Assembly: GCA_021789215.1 (NCBI GenBank)
Contig: JAJYJS010000001.1
Coordinates: 185,001 to 249,000 of the forward strand
Length of the DNA: 64,000 nt
Direction: 5' to 3'
Source of the DNA: Nitrospirota bacterium
GTDB taxonomy: Bacteria > Nitrospirota > Thermodesulfovibrionia > Thermodesulfovibrionales > JdFR-88
Positions within the stretch are counted from its first letter, which is position 1; every line of letters starts with the position of its first letter. The position numbers were made by a program, and so were the translations under genes. Positions 1 to 11,707 of the stretch are shown one piece after another. The notes under the pieces are model-generated. The model saw nothing but the letters and a program-made list of their open reading frames with translations. It did not search any database and had not been told where the DNA came from.

Positions 1-321
1 CTCCGGGACGTGACGATCGAGGAAGACAACAAACCCCTGACGGTTGATGTCATAATAAAGGCCGTGGCGGAGCACTTCGGGATAAAAGTGGCCGACATGA
101 AGGCCAGAAAGAGGACCAGGGACATAGCAATGCCCCGCCAGGTGGCCATGTACCTGGCCAGGGAGCTTACGGAGGCATCCCTTAGCGAGATAGGAAAGGC
201 CGTCGGCGGGAAGGACCACGCCACAGTGATATACGCGTGCCGCCAGATGGCGGACAAGCGGGCCAACGACGAAAATTTTAGCGGAATGCTGGAGTCGCTG
301 ATAAACAGGCTAAAGCCTTGA
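1..321 (+). CDS. dnaA: Chromosomal replication initiator DnaA, C-terminal part (5' end outside window)
   Basis: The open frame runs from the first base of the window to a TGA, so only about the last 106 residues are present. They form domain IV, the DNA-binding domain that recognises DnaA boxes in oriC. The signature helix is visible (MPRQVAMYLARELT, then GGKDHATVIYA), and the ending is natural. The Met at position 10 is internal, not a start. dnaN follows 16 bp downstream, the usual dnaA-dnaN order. Identification is secure; the ATPase domains cannot be judged from here. Confidence 0.97.
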   Translation, partial: LRDVTIEEDNKPLTVDVIIKAVAEHFGIKVADMKARKRTRDIAMPRQVAMYLARELTEASLSEIGKAVGGKDHATVIYACRQMADKRANDENFSGMLESLINRLKP

Positions 322-337
322 AGGAGGGTTTCCAGAG

Positions 338-1438
338 ATGAAGATTGCCATTACCAGACAGGAGTGCCAGCAAAAACTTTCTGATATCCAGTCGGTCGTC
401 GAGAAAAAGAGCACGATGCCCATACTCTCCCATTTCCTTCTGACCGCCTCAAAAGAGGGCTCCACCATAACGGCAACGGACCTGGAGACCGCCATAAGGG
501 AGCCTGTCGAGGCCACAGTCGAGGGCGGGGGCAAGCTCTGCATCCCGGCCAGGAAGCTCTTCGAGATAGTGCGCGAGGTGGACGGGGACATTGTGATAGA
601 GACCGAGGATTCCCAGTGGATTAGGGTGAAGTCCGGGGCGACGAGCTTCAGGCTGGCCTGCCTCCCGGCCGACGACTACCCGCTCTGGCCGGACCTGGGC
701 GCATCGGAGCAGGTTGAGCTTCCGGCGGAAAAGCTTTCCGAGATGATAGAGAAAACGGTCTATTCCGCGGGAGAGTCCGATACCCGTTATACGCTCAACG
801 GCATCCTCTTCCATCTGGACCCTGAAAAGAAAGACCTGACCATAGTGGGCACCGACGGCCACAGGATGGCCGTTATCTCCATGGGCCTTGAAGACATGCA
901 GGGTGAAGAGAAAAAACTGATTGTCCAGAGAAAGGCCGCCGCGGAACTGAAGAAATTTTTGGCCGGGGCCGGCAAGGTGAGGCTCTCGCTTGGCAAAAAC
1001 CACATACTGTTCAAGGTGGGCCAGGTGGAATTCCTCACAAGGCTCATCGAGGGCACGTACCCCAATTACACGCAGGTCATTCCCGCGGGCAACGAAAAGA
1101 AGCTCCATCTGGACAGGGACGCCTTTATAAAGGCCCTTAGGAGGGTGTCCATAATGAGCCGCGAGAGGAGCAACGCCATCCGCGTGGACGCCGCAAACGG
1201 CGCCCTTACGCTCACCTCATCGAACCCGGACCTTGGAGAGGCGCGGGACGAGGTGCCAACGGACTATAGCGGCGAGGAGCTGTCATTGGGCTTCAACGCC
1301 CGCTACCTGATAGACGCCCTGAACGCCATGGGCGGGGAGAAGGTGGTCTTCGAGCTTCAGGACCCCCTCAGCCCCACGCTCCTCCGGCCCGCCGAAGACG
1401 GCTCATACCGGTGCGTGATAATGCCGATGAGGATTTAG
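338..1438 (+). CDS. dnaN: DNA polymerase III beta subunit (sliding clamp)
   Basis: The 366-residue product has the usual length of the beta clamp, which forms a ring around DNA and tethers polymerase III. Family segments include MPILSHFLL near the N-terminus, GTDGHRMA in the middle domain, EGTYPNYTQVIP, and the C-terminal MPMRI. The start ATG has a strong ribosome-binding site (AAGGAGGG) that overlaps the dnaA stop region, so translation is likely coupled. The next replication gene is gyrB; recF, which often follows dnaN, is not found between them. Confidence 0.98.
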   Translation: MKIAITRQECQQKLSDIQSVVEKKSTMPILSHFLLTASKEGSTITATDLETAIREPVEATVEGGGKLCIPARKLFEIVREVDGDIVIETEDSQWIRVKSGATSFRLACLPADDYPLWPDLGASEQVELPAEKLSEMIEKTVYSAGESDTRYTLNGILFHLDPEKKDLTIVGTDGHRMAVISMGLEDMQGEEKKLIVQRKAAAELKKFLAGAGKVRLSLGKNHILFKVGQVEFLTRLIEGTYPNYTQVIPAGNEKKLHLDRDAFIKALRRVSIMSRERSNAIRVDAANGALTLTSSNPDLGEARDEVPTDYSGEELSLGFNARYLIDALNAMGGEKVVFELQDPLSPTLLRPAEDGSYRCVIMPMRI

Positions 1439-1580
1439 GGGGGGAAATATAATAAGGGGCGGGGGAGAGAACAGAAAAACAAAGACAGGAAAGGCATTTT
1501 ATTTCTTCTTCCCACCCGCCCACCCTTACATGTACAGGGGCTCCGCCCCTATGACCCCGGAGAGGATAAAAGAAGTTTAT

Positions 1581-1820
1581 ATGGATTTATCTTTTTATAT
1601 GGCATCCTTAGCTACAGTTGCAGCAATTTTCTCTGCCGCTTCCGCATGGTGCAGTTACAGGCTTTCAAAAAACATTCACGACGAAATCAAATCAGACGAA
1701 GTGATAATTCCGGGACCTCTGCATCATCCTGATTTGCGCTGGGCGGGCCACAGTCAGTGTTCCTATGTCTTACCTTTAAAATCCGTATCGCCTCAGCTTC
1801 GATATCCACAACATAGATAA
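1581..1820 (+). pseudogene. Truncated small membrane protein fragment
   Basis: An ATG preceded by a purine-rich stretch opens a frame whose first 45 or so residues look genuine: a hydrophobic helix (FYMASLATVAAIFSAASAW) followed by a charged segment ending near DEVIIPGPLHHPDLR. Beyond roughly position 1750 the frame runs through the tail of the oppositely oriented RelE-like gene and loses protein-like character. My reading is that this is the 5' remnant of a gene cut off by arrival of the toxin-antitoxin pair. It could also be a chance frame; I do not recognise the family with certainty. Confidence 0.35.
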
Positions 1821-2004
1821 CCCTGTAATCTCCGTACCGGTACCGCCAAAGCCCGGAAAACTGCCCGGTAAGCGGTTTCCCGATTTTTAACGGGTCCTGT
1901 GTTAAATATTTCTTTATTCGCCCGATGATTTTCCGGGCAAGGTCCTTATCCAGGGCCTTAAGGTCTTCAAAAGCGTCTTCATGCCATTGGAGTTTATAAG
2001 CCAA
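1687..2004 (-). CDS. RelE/ParE-family toxin
   Basis: Small basic protein with the RelE fold signature: WHEDAFEDLKALDKDLARKI, then GLWRYRYGDYRVIYVV and ILKVRHRNTD near the end. RelE toxins cleave mRNA on the ribosome, while ParE relatives poison gyrase; the sequence alone does not decide between them. Family members normally end just after the RHR motif at about 87-90 residues; this one continues for about 20 unrelated residues (GPPSANQDDAEVPE...), suggesting that its natural stop was lost at a junction near 1750. It overlaps the antitoxin gene upstream by 11 bp, as expected for a translationally coupled pair. Confidence 0.85.
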   Translation of the reverse strand: MAYKLQWHEDAFEDLKALDKDLARKIIGRIKKYLTQDPLKIGKPLTGQFSGLWRYRYGDYRVIYVVDIEAEAIRILKVRHRNTDCGPPSANQDDAEVPELSLRLI

Positions 2005-2203
2005 GACGTTTTTCCATTTCCTGGGTGCTCAGGTATTTCGCGTTTTTCGCGTTCAGGCGGTCCAGGGCCAGAAATGCGTCCTCGTATTCCTCAAGGTATT
2101 CCTCAAGCGCTTCGCGCATGTAAAAACTTTTCGGCCTGTGCGTTTTTTTTGCGAGATTATTTAATCTGTTCTCCAGGTCTTCAGGCAGCTTTAGCGTCAG
2201 CAT
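1994..2203 (-). CDS. Ribbon-helix-helix antitoxin (RelB/CopG type)
   Basis: A 69-residue protein that begins MLTLKLPEDLENRLNNLAKKT, the typical N-terminal beta strand and helix of ribbon-helix-helix antitoxins, followed by an acidic segment (YLEEYEDAFLALDRL) that would wrap the toxin. It directly precedes and overlaps the RelE-like gene. Antitoxins of this kind bind their own promoter; no operator was resolved in the short AT-rich upstream stretch. The pair sits between dnaN and gyrB. Confidence 0.85.
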   Translation of the reverse strand: MLTLKLPEDLENRLNNLAKKTHRPKSFYMREALEEYLEEYEDAFLALDRLNAKNAKYLSTQEMEKRLGL

Positions 2204-2353
2204 TTTTCCTCCCGGCTTTTATTAAGCGTATTACATTTATTACTATAATAATTCCTTCCGTATTGGAAGTCAACGATCGCCCCCTTATGGCCCCGCCGGG
2301 GCAAAAGAAGGTTTTTTTTAAAAACCCTTGTTGCAGGGTGCATTGGCTTCTCA

Positions 2354-2392
2354 TTTCCCCTCTCCTCATGGGAGAGGGTTGGGATGAGGGAA
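2354..2392. repeat. REP-like palindromic repeat, copy 1
   Basis: Imperfect palindrome built on CCTCTCC...GGGAGAGG followed by a GGGATGAGGG tail. Related copies lie near 18599, 19448, 26299, 27483, 28871 and 39781, always outside confident coding regions. The central inverted repeat would form a hairpin in RNA. Here it sits upstream of the antitoxin gene and downstream of the secreted hypothetical. Confidence 0.7.
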
Positions 2393-2407
2393 AGCCTCCC
2401 GGCCTTT

Positions 2408-2959
2408 TCAAGGGCCACTGTGTCCGCCATCGCAACCATTGTTTCCCGTCCCGATTGTGCCGGACACGTCTGTCGAATCCCCGAGGATAAGGTCAAAATG
2501 CCCGGTTAAGTATTTCTCGTCAGCCTGTGGCAATATGATGCTGAAACCGCTGACGCCTTTGCCGGGAGGCAAGGCCGACCGGGCGCTACCGGCCCTCCAT
2601 TCCATGAAATGGAGGCCGCTTTCCTCCTGGGTTATCAGGGCGCATTGCCATCCGGGGGGAGATGCGCACGCGGCCCGCGGCAGACCAGCGTAAAAATCCC
2701 ATCCCTCCGGCAATACATGCAGTTCGGCAATGCCGCGGTAATAATCATACCCCACCCGCATCGCCACTACATCATGAGGGCTGTTATTGACCATCAAATA
2801 CTGATAGCATACCGGCCCGTCCGGCAAAAGTTTCCGATAGGCTTTTACGGCGGAGCCGGGGCCTGCCGCAAACGGCGAAATGCCATTTCCCGCGATGACG
2901 GCAAAGAGAAGGCATACAAAAAAGGACAAAGGCAGGCTTTTTTTTCTGACGTTCAGCAT
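2408..2959 (-). CDS. Secreted protein of unknown function
   Basis: The internal ATG at 2959 gives a classical signal peptide (MLNVRKKSLPLSFFVCLLFAV...) with probable cleavage after the small residues near position 32. The mature part of about 150 residues has a beta-rich look (VCYQYLMVNNSPHDVVAMRVGYDY; GVSGFSIILPQ) and paired cysteines. I do not recognise the family. The frame can be extended 16 codons upstream to 3007, but that would put a non-hydrophobic stretch before the signal. It lies head-to-head with gyrB. Confidence 0.6.
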   Translation of the reverse strand: MLNVRKKSLPLSFFVCLLFAVIAGNGISPFAAGPGSAVKAYRKLLPDGPVCYQYLMVNNSPHDVVAMRVGYDYYRGIAELHVLPEGWDFYAGLPRAACASPPGWQCALITQEESGLHFMEWRAGSARSALPPGKGVSGFSIILPQADEKYLTGHFDLILGDSTDVSGTIGTGNNGCDGGHSGP

Positions 2960-3074
2960 GAAACCGCCATGGCTCCCATGCCCTTTATATTGGCATAAAA
3001 ACATCAAAAAAAGTTAAAATATATAAATACTTAGAGTGTGGAAACAAAAAAATTTTCAAAAAGAGGATGCATAA

Positions 3075-6115
<3,041 letters not shown>

Positions 6116-6193
6116 TCCTGTGCCTTTCGCTTTCATTTTGCCGGGAGGACGCCATGTCTCTTGACCTGGCATCCATTGTGACGTATTCCTAAC

Positions 6194-6340
6194 TAACAGG
6201 ATGCTGAAAAAGTCCTCATTTTGGTCATTGCGAGGAGCGCAAGCGACGAAGCAATCTCATAAGTAATCGATTTTTCTAAAGACGTGATTGCTTCGCTCCG
6301 CTCGCAATGACAGTCGAAACAGTTTTTCAGCAGCCTGCTA
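6194..6340. mobile_element. 147-bp MITE-like element, copy 1
   Basis: Bounded by terminal inverted repeats of the form TA(A/G)CAGG(A/C)TGCTGAAAAA at both ends, with an inner pair of complementary arms (ATTGCGAGGAGCGCAAGCGA against GCTCCGCTCGCAATGAC). It has no coding capacity. A copy of the same length with only a few differences lies at 11561-11707. The outermost TA could be the duplicated target dinucleotide, as in IS630/Tc1-type elements, but the parent transposase is not in the window. Confidence 0.85.
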
Positions 6341-6374
6341 ATCTAATGGATTGACCCGAAAATGCCCTTTATCA

Positions 6375-6475
6375 CAAAGCCGCCGGATTCCGGATTAATA
6401 CCTCCGGAATGACGGCTGAAAGTCTTTTGTCCGTCATACCGGCATGTCTTTAGCCGGTATCCAGTGACTTTGCCA
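6375..6475. repeat. Dispersed GTCAT-CCGG/ATCCAG repeat, copy B1 (degenerate)
   Basis: Contains CGGATTCCGG, CCGGAATGACGG, CGTCATACCGGCATG and GCCGGTATCCAGTGACTTTG. These pieces recur at 18690-18776, 37117-37202 and 48714-48802, where two oppositely oriented arms form a longer palindrome. Together with the MITE it fills the otherwise gene-free 6116-6526 interval between cysC and the sulfotransferase. Confidence 0.65.
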
Positions 6476-6526
6476 TAAATGGATAGCGAGCGTATTAGCA
6501 TCCCTGAATAATTGTCCACCGGATTT

Positions 6527-7624
6527 CTAATTCAGCGGCTGGGTTTTCAGGGGGTGAGGCTGCCATCCGGTTTTTCCCATTAATTGCTCTTTTATTCTCC
6601 ATGTGTAGATTGCTTTTATCCGGTGGTAAGCCTTCCTTGGGATTTTCAGGGGATGCTTCATTACCCCCTCCGGATAGCCAAGCTCCCTTAATAAGTCCCC
6701 CGCTATCTCAAACGCTATGGCCTGGTCTGCCGGAGACAGCCGTTTCTTCCACTTGCAGGTCTGGGACAGCGAGAGCGGCTCGGACAAGTGGGAGTGGTCC
6801 GTTTTAACGTCTACGCCGACAAACACACGGGCTTTATCCGGACTGATTTTGAGCATCTGCTCCTCGAAATCAATGCCCAGGAACCCGGTAACCCGCCTTA
6901 ATTCCCGGACGGGCGCGGAAACCAGGTCTTCGAACCGGAGTTCCATGAATCTGTCCCCTGGCAGCATGCGGAGCACCTTTCTGGCGCACTCGACCTTTCT
7001 GGCCCACTCCGTCAGGGCTGTCATGAAATTTTTGTCCCCCCACCATTGCTTTACAATGGACATGGCGACATCCCGGCCGTCCCTGATGATGTGAATGAAT
7101 TTTGAGGACGGGAACATATTGTTGAGGACATCGATTTTCCCTATGTAGGAAGGCGACTTATCGCCCCAGATGGTCTTTCCATGCTTCCTGGCATATGCCG
7201 TGTATATCTGGTCGATGGTCTTTTCGAGGGAGGTGCAATTGCCGATATCCACGTCTTCAGGGGCGACCCGCTTGTCCCAGTGCATCACAAACGGTTCCGA
7301 AAGGATGTTTTTTACGAGGTCAAGCCTGTCTTTGATGCTGTTTTCAAGGTCCCCGAGGGAACTTCTCCGGCTGTAATAGCCGGGGAAAAAATGGGACTCA
7401 AACGGTATTGCGACAAGCGAATGGGAGTTGAGCATAAGGGTGAAGAGAGTAGTGCCGGACCTGGATTCCCCTATTACGAAAAAAGGGCTTGACGCCATTT
7501 TTTCCAACCTCCCGGAAAATTCAAAAAGCAGTTCTGATTTCATCATATCAAAGTTCCGCAAAATTTCCATTGATTTCTCCCGTGGCAATTTTTTGCCCAC
7601 GGGGAATATACGCTCGCTATCCAT
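6527..7624 (-). CDS. PAPS-dependent sulfotransferase family protein
   Basis: Transfers a sulfuryl group from PAPS to an acceptor that the sequence does not identify. The 5'-phosphosulfate loop is seen in IGESRSGTTLFTLMLNSH (residues 51-68), and the 3'-phosphate-binding segment in FIHIIRDGRDVAMSIVKQWW. The 365-residue length is normal for the bacterial carbohydrate/lipid/protein sulfotransferase superfamily. An alternative start 18 codons downstream is possible; neither site has a strong ribosome-binding sequence. cysC lies downstream on the same strand. There is no signal peptide, so action is probably cytoplasmic. Confidence 0.88.
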   Translation of the reverse strand: MDSERIFPVGKKLPREKSMEILRNFDMMKSELLFEFSGRLEKMASSPFFVIGESRSGTTLFTLMLNSHSLVAIPFESHFFPGYYSRRSSLGDLENSIKDRLDLVKNILSEPFVMHWDKRVAPEDVDIGNCTSLEKTIDQIYTAYARKHGKTIWGDKSPSYIGKIDVLNNMFPSSKFIHIIRDGRDVAMSIVKQWWGDKNFMTALTEWARKVECARKVLRMLPGDRFMELRFEDLVSAPVRELRRVTGFLGIDFEEQMLKISPDKARVFVGVDVKTDHSHLSEPLSLSQTCKWKKRLSPADQAIAFEIAGDLLRELGYPEGVMKHPLKIPRKAYHRIKAIYTWRIKEQLMGKTGWQPHPLKTQPLN

Positions 7625-7681
7625 CTATCCGGCTCAAAAAGGCCGAATGCGCACGGCCCCGGTTTTTTGTAAAATAAAATA

Positions 7682-7843
7682 ATGAAGCCTGACGGGAAAG
7701 GGAAAAAACCGGATGCCGGGCGGAAGACCCCCGGATGCAGATGCGAGGAAGTGGCAAAAAAGACAAAGACCCCGCGCGAGCTTCTGAAAATCATGCTCGA
7801 TGACCTGGCGTTCTGGAAAAAGGCAAAAAAGGAGAAAAAATAG
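7682..7843 (+). CDS. Small lysine-rich protein (53 aa), unknown function
   Basis: ATG to TAG frame of 53 codons encoding a basic peptide with a CRC motif and a helical end (PRELLKIMLDDLAFWKKAKK). The stop lies 3 bp before the ATG of the DUF2301-type membrane protein, and the purine-rich end of this frame supplies that gene's AAGGAG ribosome-binding site. The spacing suggests coupling. It may be a real small gene or simply leader sequence. Confidence 0.45.
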   Translation: MKPDGKGKKPDAGRKTPGCRCEEVAKKTKTPRELLKIMLDDLAFWKKAKKEKK

Positions 7844-7846
7844 CTC

Positions 7847-8455
7847 ATGGGTGATTACTATCTTTATCAGCCGCTGACGAGGGCGGACAAGGCAACGGTT
7901 GTCCTGTACAGGACGGGCATTGTCCTGACCTGTCTGCTGATTTCCGGGCTTGCCGTGTGCCTTGCGCTCTCTGCCGCGATAGAGGCCCGGGGCGCCTTTA
8001 ATCTCTTCCTGGGTCTGCTTTATTTCTCGGTGGGGCTCAGCGTCTTTTTCATCCACCTTTATATAGGCAGGTTCAGGAAAAACCTGAAAGGGCTCTATTT
8101 CACAGCGCTTGCCGCCCTGGCCTTTGTTGTCATAAAGGGCAGGGGGGACGCCCTCTCCTATATTGCCGGGGTGCATATATCCGGAGCACATATAGGACCT
8201 CTGCTGCTGCTTCCCATCGCGGGCTGCATAGGCTTCATCGCGGCCAAGGAGGCCTTCTGCTTCAGGCTTGTGGAGGGCTACCTGCTGGCCCTCGCGATGC
8301 CCCTCTATCTTATCGCCTTCTCAGCCGGGGTGCTGGGCAGCGCAGGCGTCACAACCGGCCTGATGTTCATAGCCGCGCTTATGGTCCTGTTTACCGCACG
8401 GAAAGCTTTCATGCCCCTGCACGCCGATATAGGCGACAAATCCGCTTACAGGTAA
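7847..8455 (+). CDS. Integral membrane protein, DUF2301-like
   Basis: A 202-residue protein with about six hydrophobic segments. The central motif GFIAAKEAFCFRLVEGYLLALAMPLYL resembles the conserved KEAFCF...EGYLL segment that I associate with DUF2301 membrane proteins of cyanobacteria and others; function is unknown. The ATG has an AAGGAG sequence 12 bp upstream inside the preceding small frame. It converges with the next gene on the opposite strand, 3 bp apart. Confidence 0.6.
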   Translation: MGDYYLYQPLTRADKATVVLYRTGIVLTCLLISGLAVCLALSAAIEARGAFNLFLGLLYFSVGLSVFFIHLYIGRFRKNLKGLYFTALAALAFVVIKGRGDALSYIAGVHISGAHIGPLLLLPIAGCIGFIAAKEAFCFRLVEGYLLALAMPLYLIAFSAGVLGSAGVTTGLMFIAALMVLFTARKAFMPLHADIGDKSAYR

Positions 8456-8458
8456 CGA

Positions 8459-8971
8459 TTACAGATTTGGGACCCGGGGGCGCTTTACGCCGGAAAAGGA
8501 CGCCTCCAGCCAGAAGAGGGTGTGCTCCTGCCCAATCCGCTTTTCCACGGATTCCAGGTCGATGCTGTATTTTCTCTGGAGCCGGGCGAGGACAAAGCCC
8601 CTGCGGTGCGCGCATTTCTCCAGCTCATCAATCAGGGCCTCCTGGCAGATAAGCCCGAATCCGGGGCATGCCTCGCCGGAGAGCGCCGGTCTGGACTTGC
8701 AGTAGTTCTTTTCCGTTTCCGCGTCCTTTGGGGCAGGGAAGTGAATGCACAGCCCGCATTTGGGGAAGGGGGCGCGGAAAGGCTCCGACAGCTCCCGGAC
8801 CGCCGCTTCCTCAATGGCCTCCTTCAGGCCGGCCCGGTAAAAAGGCCCGGCGGAAAAAAAGGACTCCTCCGGTTGCGGAGCGTCGTCCGTTTCGTTCAGG
8901 TATAACAGGCTCTCATACCTGATGATCGAGGCCGCAAGCCTCCTGTTCCTGAATAGAGGGTCCATCTTCAT
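8459..8971 (-). CDS. Hypothetical protein with clustered cysteines
   Basis: A 170-residue soluble protein. The central part holds FPKCGLCIHFPAP, NYCKSRPALSGEACPGF and a later C-x5-C region, enough for a small metal site or disulfides. The C-terminal third (RRGFVLARLQRKYSIDLESVEKRIG) is predicted helical. No family recognised. A second Met at codon 3 is an equally good start. Codon use matches the neighbouring genes. Confidence 0.6.
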   Translation of the reverse strand: MKMDPLFRNRRLAASIIRYESLLYLNETDDAPQPEESFFSAGPFYRAGLKEAIEEAAVRELSEPFRAPFPKCGLCIHFPAPKDAETEKNYCKSRPALSGEACPGFGLICQEALIDELEKCAHRRGFVLARLQRKYSIDLESVEKRIGQEHTLFWLEASFSGVKRPRVPNL

Positions 8972-9102
8972 CGCCCAAACTCAAATATTATATACCAGAG
9001 GCGCGCATTTTGTTTTTTGACCCGGGCGCGGCGGCATCCAAAAGAGTTAAAATAGGGCAAGGGGGGTGAAGAGGGAAAAAAGGCCCCCGGAAGGGATCTG
9101 TG

Positions 9103-9357
9103 ATGGGCAGGATTTTTCAGAAGATAATGTCCAAGCTGTGGATAGTCCTGGGCTTCCTTGTGATTCTCTGGGGCACATTTCTTATGGGCGTTCCTTTTTA
9201 CTCCGGGCCTGTGGCCATAAAGTCCACGGGAGGCAAGATACTGCTCATCCTCCTGATAGTGGCGTTCATCGGCGCATATGTTTACGGCAGCACGGCGTTG
9301 ATCGTCAAGGGCGGAGAGGACGAGGACGCAAAGCCGCGCAAAAAGAAGGCCCCCTAG
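9103..9357 (+). CDS. Small two-helix membrane protein
   Basis: An 84-residue protein with two transmembrane segments (LWIVLGFLVILWGTFLMGV and ILLILLIVAFIGAYVYGS) and a charged lysine-rich tail. ATG at 9103 is preceded by GGAAGGG; a GTG one codon earlier is also possible. A promoter-like TTAAAAT lies near 9047. Function unknown; it stands alone between two minus-strand genes. Confidence 0.6.
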   Translation: MGRIFQKIMSKLWIVLGFLVILWGTFLMGVPFYSGPVAIKSTGGKILLILLIVAFIGAYVYGSTALIVKGGEDEDAKPRKKKAP

Positions 9358-9391
9358 TCTGGTCCTGCTGCGGCGTCCCGTGGATTTCCAT

Positions 9392-9468
9392 CATAAGTCA
9401 TTGCGAGGGACAAGGCCCACGGAGCAATCTCACGGCCGGATTCTTCGCTTCGTTCTGAATGACTTATT
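9392..9468. repeat. 77-bp inverted-repeat element, copy 1
   Basis: Ends in the complementary arms ATAAGTCATT and AATGACTTAT, with inner parts ATTGCGAGGGAC and CGGAGCAATCTCAC. A copy in the opposite orientation lies at 16423-16512. The inner segment is related to the arms of the 147-bp MITE, so the two families may share ancestry. Confidence 0.7.
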
Positions 9469-9482
9469 TGTTGGACACCACA

Positions 9483-11450
9483 CTAGCTTTCCCGCAGGCA
9501 TTCGCCCCTGACCTTCTCCAGTATCGAAAGCATCTGCCTGGAGATGCCCTCCATCGCCTGGTATGTCTCCTCCGCTTTCTCCTTGTTGCCCGCGCTCATG
9601 GCCTGGAGGGAGTTTTTGGCAAGCTCGTGGATCTTTTTGTGCGGGTCTTCTATCTCCTTGTAGCCCGGCATGTCCCGGCATATCTCAAGCCCCTCCTTAT
9701 AGTACCACTTGCCGAACCGGCAGGTATGGTGGTCGGGCAGTTGCGAGGCGTTCATGGTCAGGCTGCCGCCCAGGCAGGAATGTATCTTCCTCACGAAATT
9801 CCTGTGGTCGTTCTTGGCAATCTCTATCATGACGACCGCGCCGCCCTTGGTCCGCACCCCGGCGGTCGTGGTGCGCAGCTCCTCCGCTATTTCAGTGAGC
9901 TTTATTATCTCTTCCAGCACCTCCCCGGACATCTTCTCCATGTCGTGGGCAATATTTGAGGTCTCTTCTATGTTCTTTGAGACGTCCTCCGTCGTTGCGG
10001 ACTGCTCCTCCACGGCGGTGGCTATCTGGGTTATCTGGTCGCGCACGTTTTCCACGGCGCCCACTATGGAGCCCAGCGACTCGCCCACGGTCTTTATGTA
10101 CCTGGTGGATTTCGTGACGTCCTCTGTCGCCCCGGCCATCGACTTCATGGTCTGGGCGGACTCCGACTGCACCGCGTTTATCCTTTCGGATATCTCCGCG
10201 GTGGCCTTTATCGTCTTTTCGGCCAGCTTGCGAACCTCGTCGGCCACGACCGCGAAACCCCTGCCCTGCTCTCCGGCGCGGGCCGCCTCTATCGCGGCGT
10301 TGAGCGCCAGGAGGTTGGTCTGGTCCGCTATTTCCTTTATCACGGTGACGATGCCGCCTATTTCCCCCACGCGGCCGTTCAGTTTCTCCATCATGGTGGA
10401 AAGCTCCACGGTGGACGTGAAGACGGCGTTCACCGTTTCGACCGCGCCCTGGGCTATCTCGCTGCCGCCCGCCGCTATGTCCATCGCGTTCGAGGACGTT
10501 TCGGCGGCCATTGAGGTGTTGCGGGCTATGCCGCTTATGGTCTGGTTCATCTCCTCGGCGGCGGTGGCTATCTGGGCCGCCTGGAGCGCCTGTTTCCTCG
10601 CGCCGCCGGTGGTCTTCTCGGCCATTCCCTTCAGGATGTCTATTACGGGCAGTATCCTGCTGGTCGAGAGCATTATGCTGTTTATCATCTGGTTGAAAAA
10701 CCCGAACGCCCTCGACACGTTTTTGGACAGGCAGGCGATCTCGTCGCAGCTGTTGTGGTCCAGCGAAAGGTCCACGTGCTTGTGGACGGCGTCCTCCAGG
10801 TCGTCCACGAGCCTTTGCAGCGGACGGTGCGTGTAATTTATGATGAGCAGTACAAGCAGGGCGGCGGCAAAGATGCCGATGACGCCAAGCAGGATGTAAA
10901 AATTCTGGAGCGCCCTTATGTTGCTTATGGCATTCTGCATGGGTATCTTTATGCTTATGGCGCCAAGCACCGTGTCCTCCGGCACATGGTGGCAGCCCAG
11001 GCAGTCCCTGCCCATGAAGCTGGATTTGGCCAGGTAGGGATAGACGCCCCGGATGTAGTCGCCGTCTATGATTATCTGCTGGGCGCCCGTCTGCAATACC
11101 TTGCTCTCCACGCTGTCGGGCTCCGGATGGTGATCGGCCGTATGCTCTTCTCCGAATTCATTGATGATGCTCTCGCCCCGTATTATCCTGATGTCTGCTA
11201 TGTTCTTCATCTGTTCCAGGAAGCCGGCTTCGGACTGTTTGTAATTGCCGGCCAGCATCATGGCGGTCAGGGCGTTGAGGACGGTGTCCCGGTATCCGTT
11301 CAGCGCGGACTGCCTTACCTCCTCCATGACGATGGCCTTGGTCTTGTACCCCGTAACGATGATGGTCGTCACCACGCCCAGGGTTATGAACGCGATTATC
11401 GGTATGGCAGTCTTCCACTTTAATGAAGTGCTCTTGAAATTAAGCCTCAT
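9483..11450 (-). CDS. Methyl-accepting chemotaxis protein with periplasmic heme c motif and C-terminal CZB domain
   Basis: A 655-residue chemoreceptor. TM1 is at about residues 14-34, then a periplasmic sensor of about 150 residues with one c-type heme motif (CLGCH, 150-154), TM2 at about 184-205, a HAMP-like linker and the signalling domain with the hairpin tip ([21 protein letters not shown]...). The C-terminal 110 residues match a chemoreceptor zinc-binding (CZB) domain: [20 protein letters not shown] and DPHKKIH. Heme c sensor domains of this kind are known from Geobacter chemoreceptors and suggest redox or gas sensing. No che genes are adjacent. Confidence 0.93.
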   Translation of the reverse strand: MRLNFKSTSLKWKTAIPIIAFITLGVVTTIIVTGYKTKAIVMEEVRQSALNGYRDTVLNALTAMMLAGNYKQSEAGFLEQMKNIADIRIIRGESIINEFGEEHTADHHPEPDSVESKVLQTGAQQIIIDGDYIRGVYPYLAKSSFMGRDCLGCHHVPEDTVLGAISIKIPMQNAISNIRALQNFYILLGVIGIFAAALLVLLIINYTHRPLQRLVDDLEDAVHKHVDLSLDHNSCDEIACLSKNVSRAFGFFNQMINSIMLSTSRILPVIDILKGMAEKTTGGARKQALQAAQIATAAEEMNQTISGIARNTSMAAETSSNAMDIAAGGSEIAQGAVETVNAVFTSTVELSTMMEKLNGRVGEIGGIVTVIKEIADQTNLLALNAAIEAARAGEQGRGFAVVADEVRKLAEKTIKATAEISERINAVQSESAQTMKSMAGATEDVTKSTRYIKTVGESLGSIVGAVENVRDQITQIATAVEEQSATTEDVSKNIEETSNIAHDMEKMSGEVLEEIIKLTEIAEELRTTTAGVRTKGGAVVMIEIAKNDHRNFVRKIHSCLGGSLTMNASQLPDHHTCRFGKWYYKEGLEICRDMPGYKEIEDPHKKIHELAKNSLQAMSAGNKEKAEETYQAMEGISRQMLSILEKVRGECLRES

Positions 11451-11560
11451 TTCCCGTCCCCCACGCTCCCTTGATGAAGAAAAAATCCCCTCTTATGCCT
11501 CTTTATCGGCAAGGGGGCCTGAAAACTTTAACGGGGATGGCTGAACAGGAACTTGCGGCC

Positions 11561-11707
11561 TAGCAGGATGCTGAAAAAGTCCTCATTTTGGTCATTGCGA
11601 GGAGCGCAAGCGACGAAGCAATCTCATAAGTAATCGATTTTTCTAAAGACGTGATTGCTTCGCTCCGCTCGCAATGACAGCCGAAACAGTTTTTCAGCAA
11701 CCTGCTA
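11561..11707. mobile_element. 147-bp MITE-like element, copy 2
   Basis: Same length and almost the same sequence as 6194-6340, with ends TAGCAGGATGCTGAAAAA and its inverted partner. Its last three bases (CTA on the plus strand) are the TAG stop codon of the minus-strand gene 11705-12025, so insertion has defined or replaced that gene's end. The few differences between copies imply recent movement or conversion. Confidence 0.87.
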
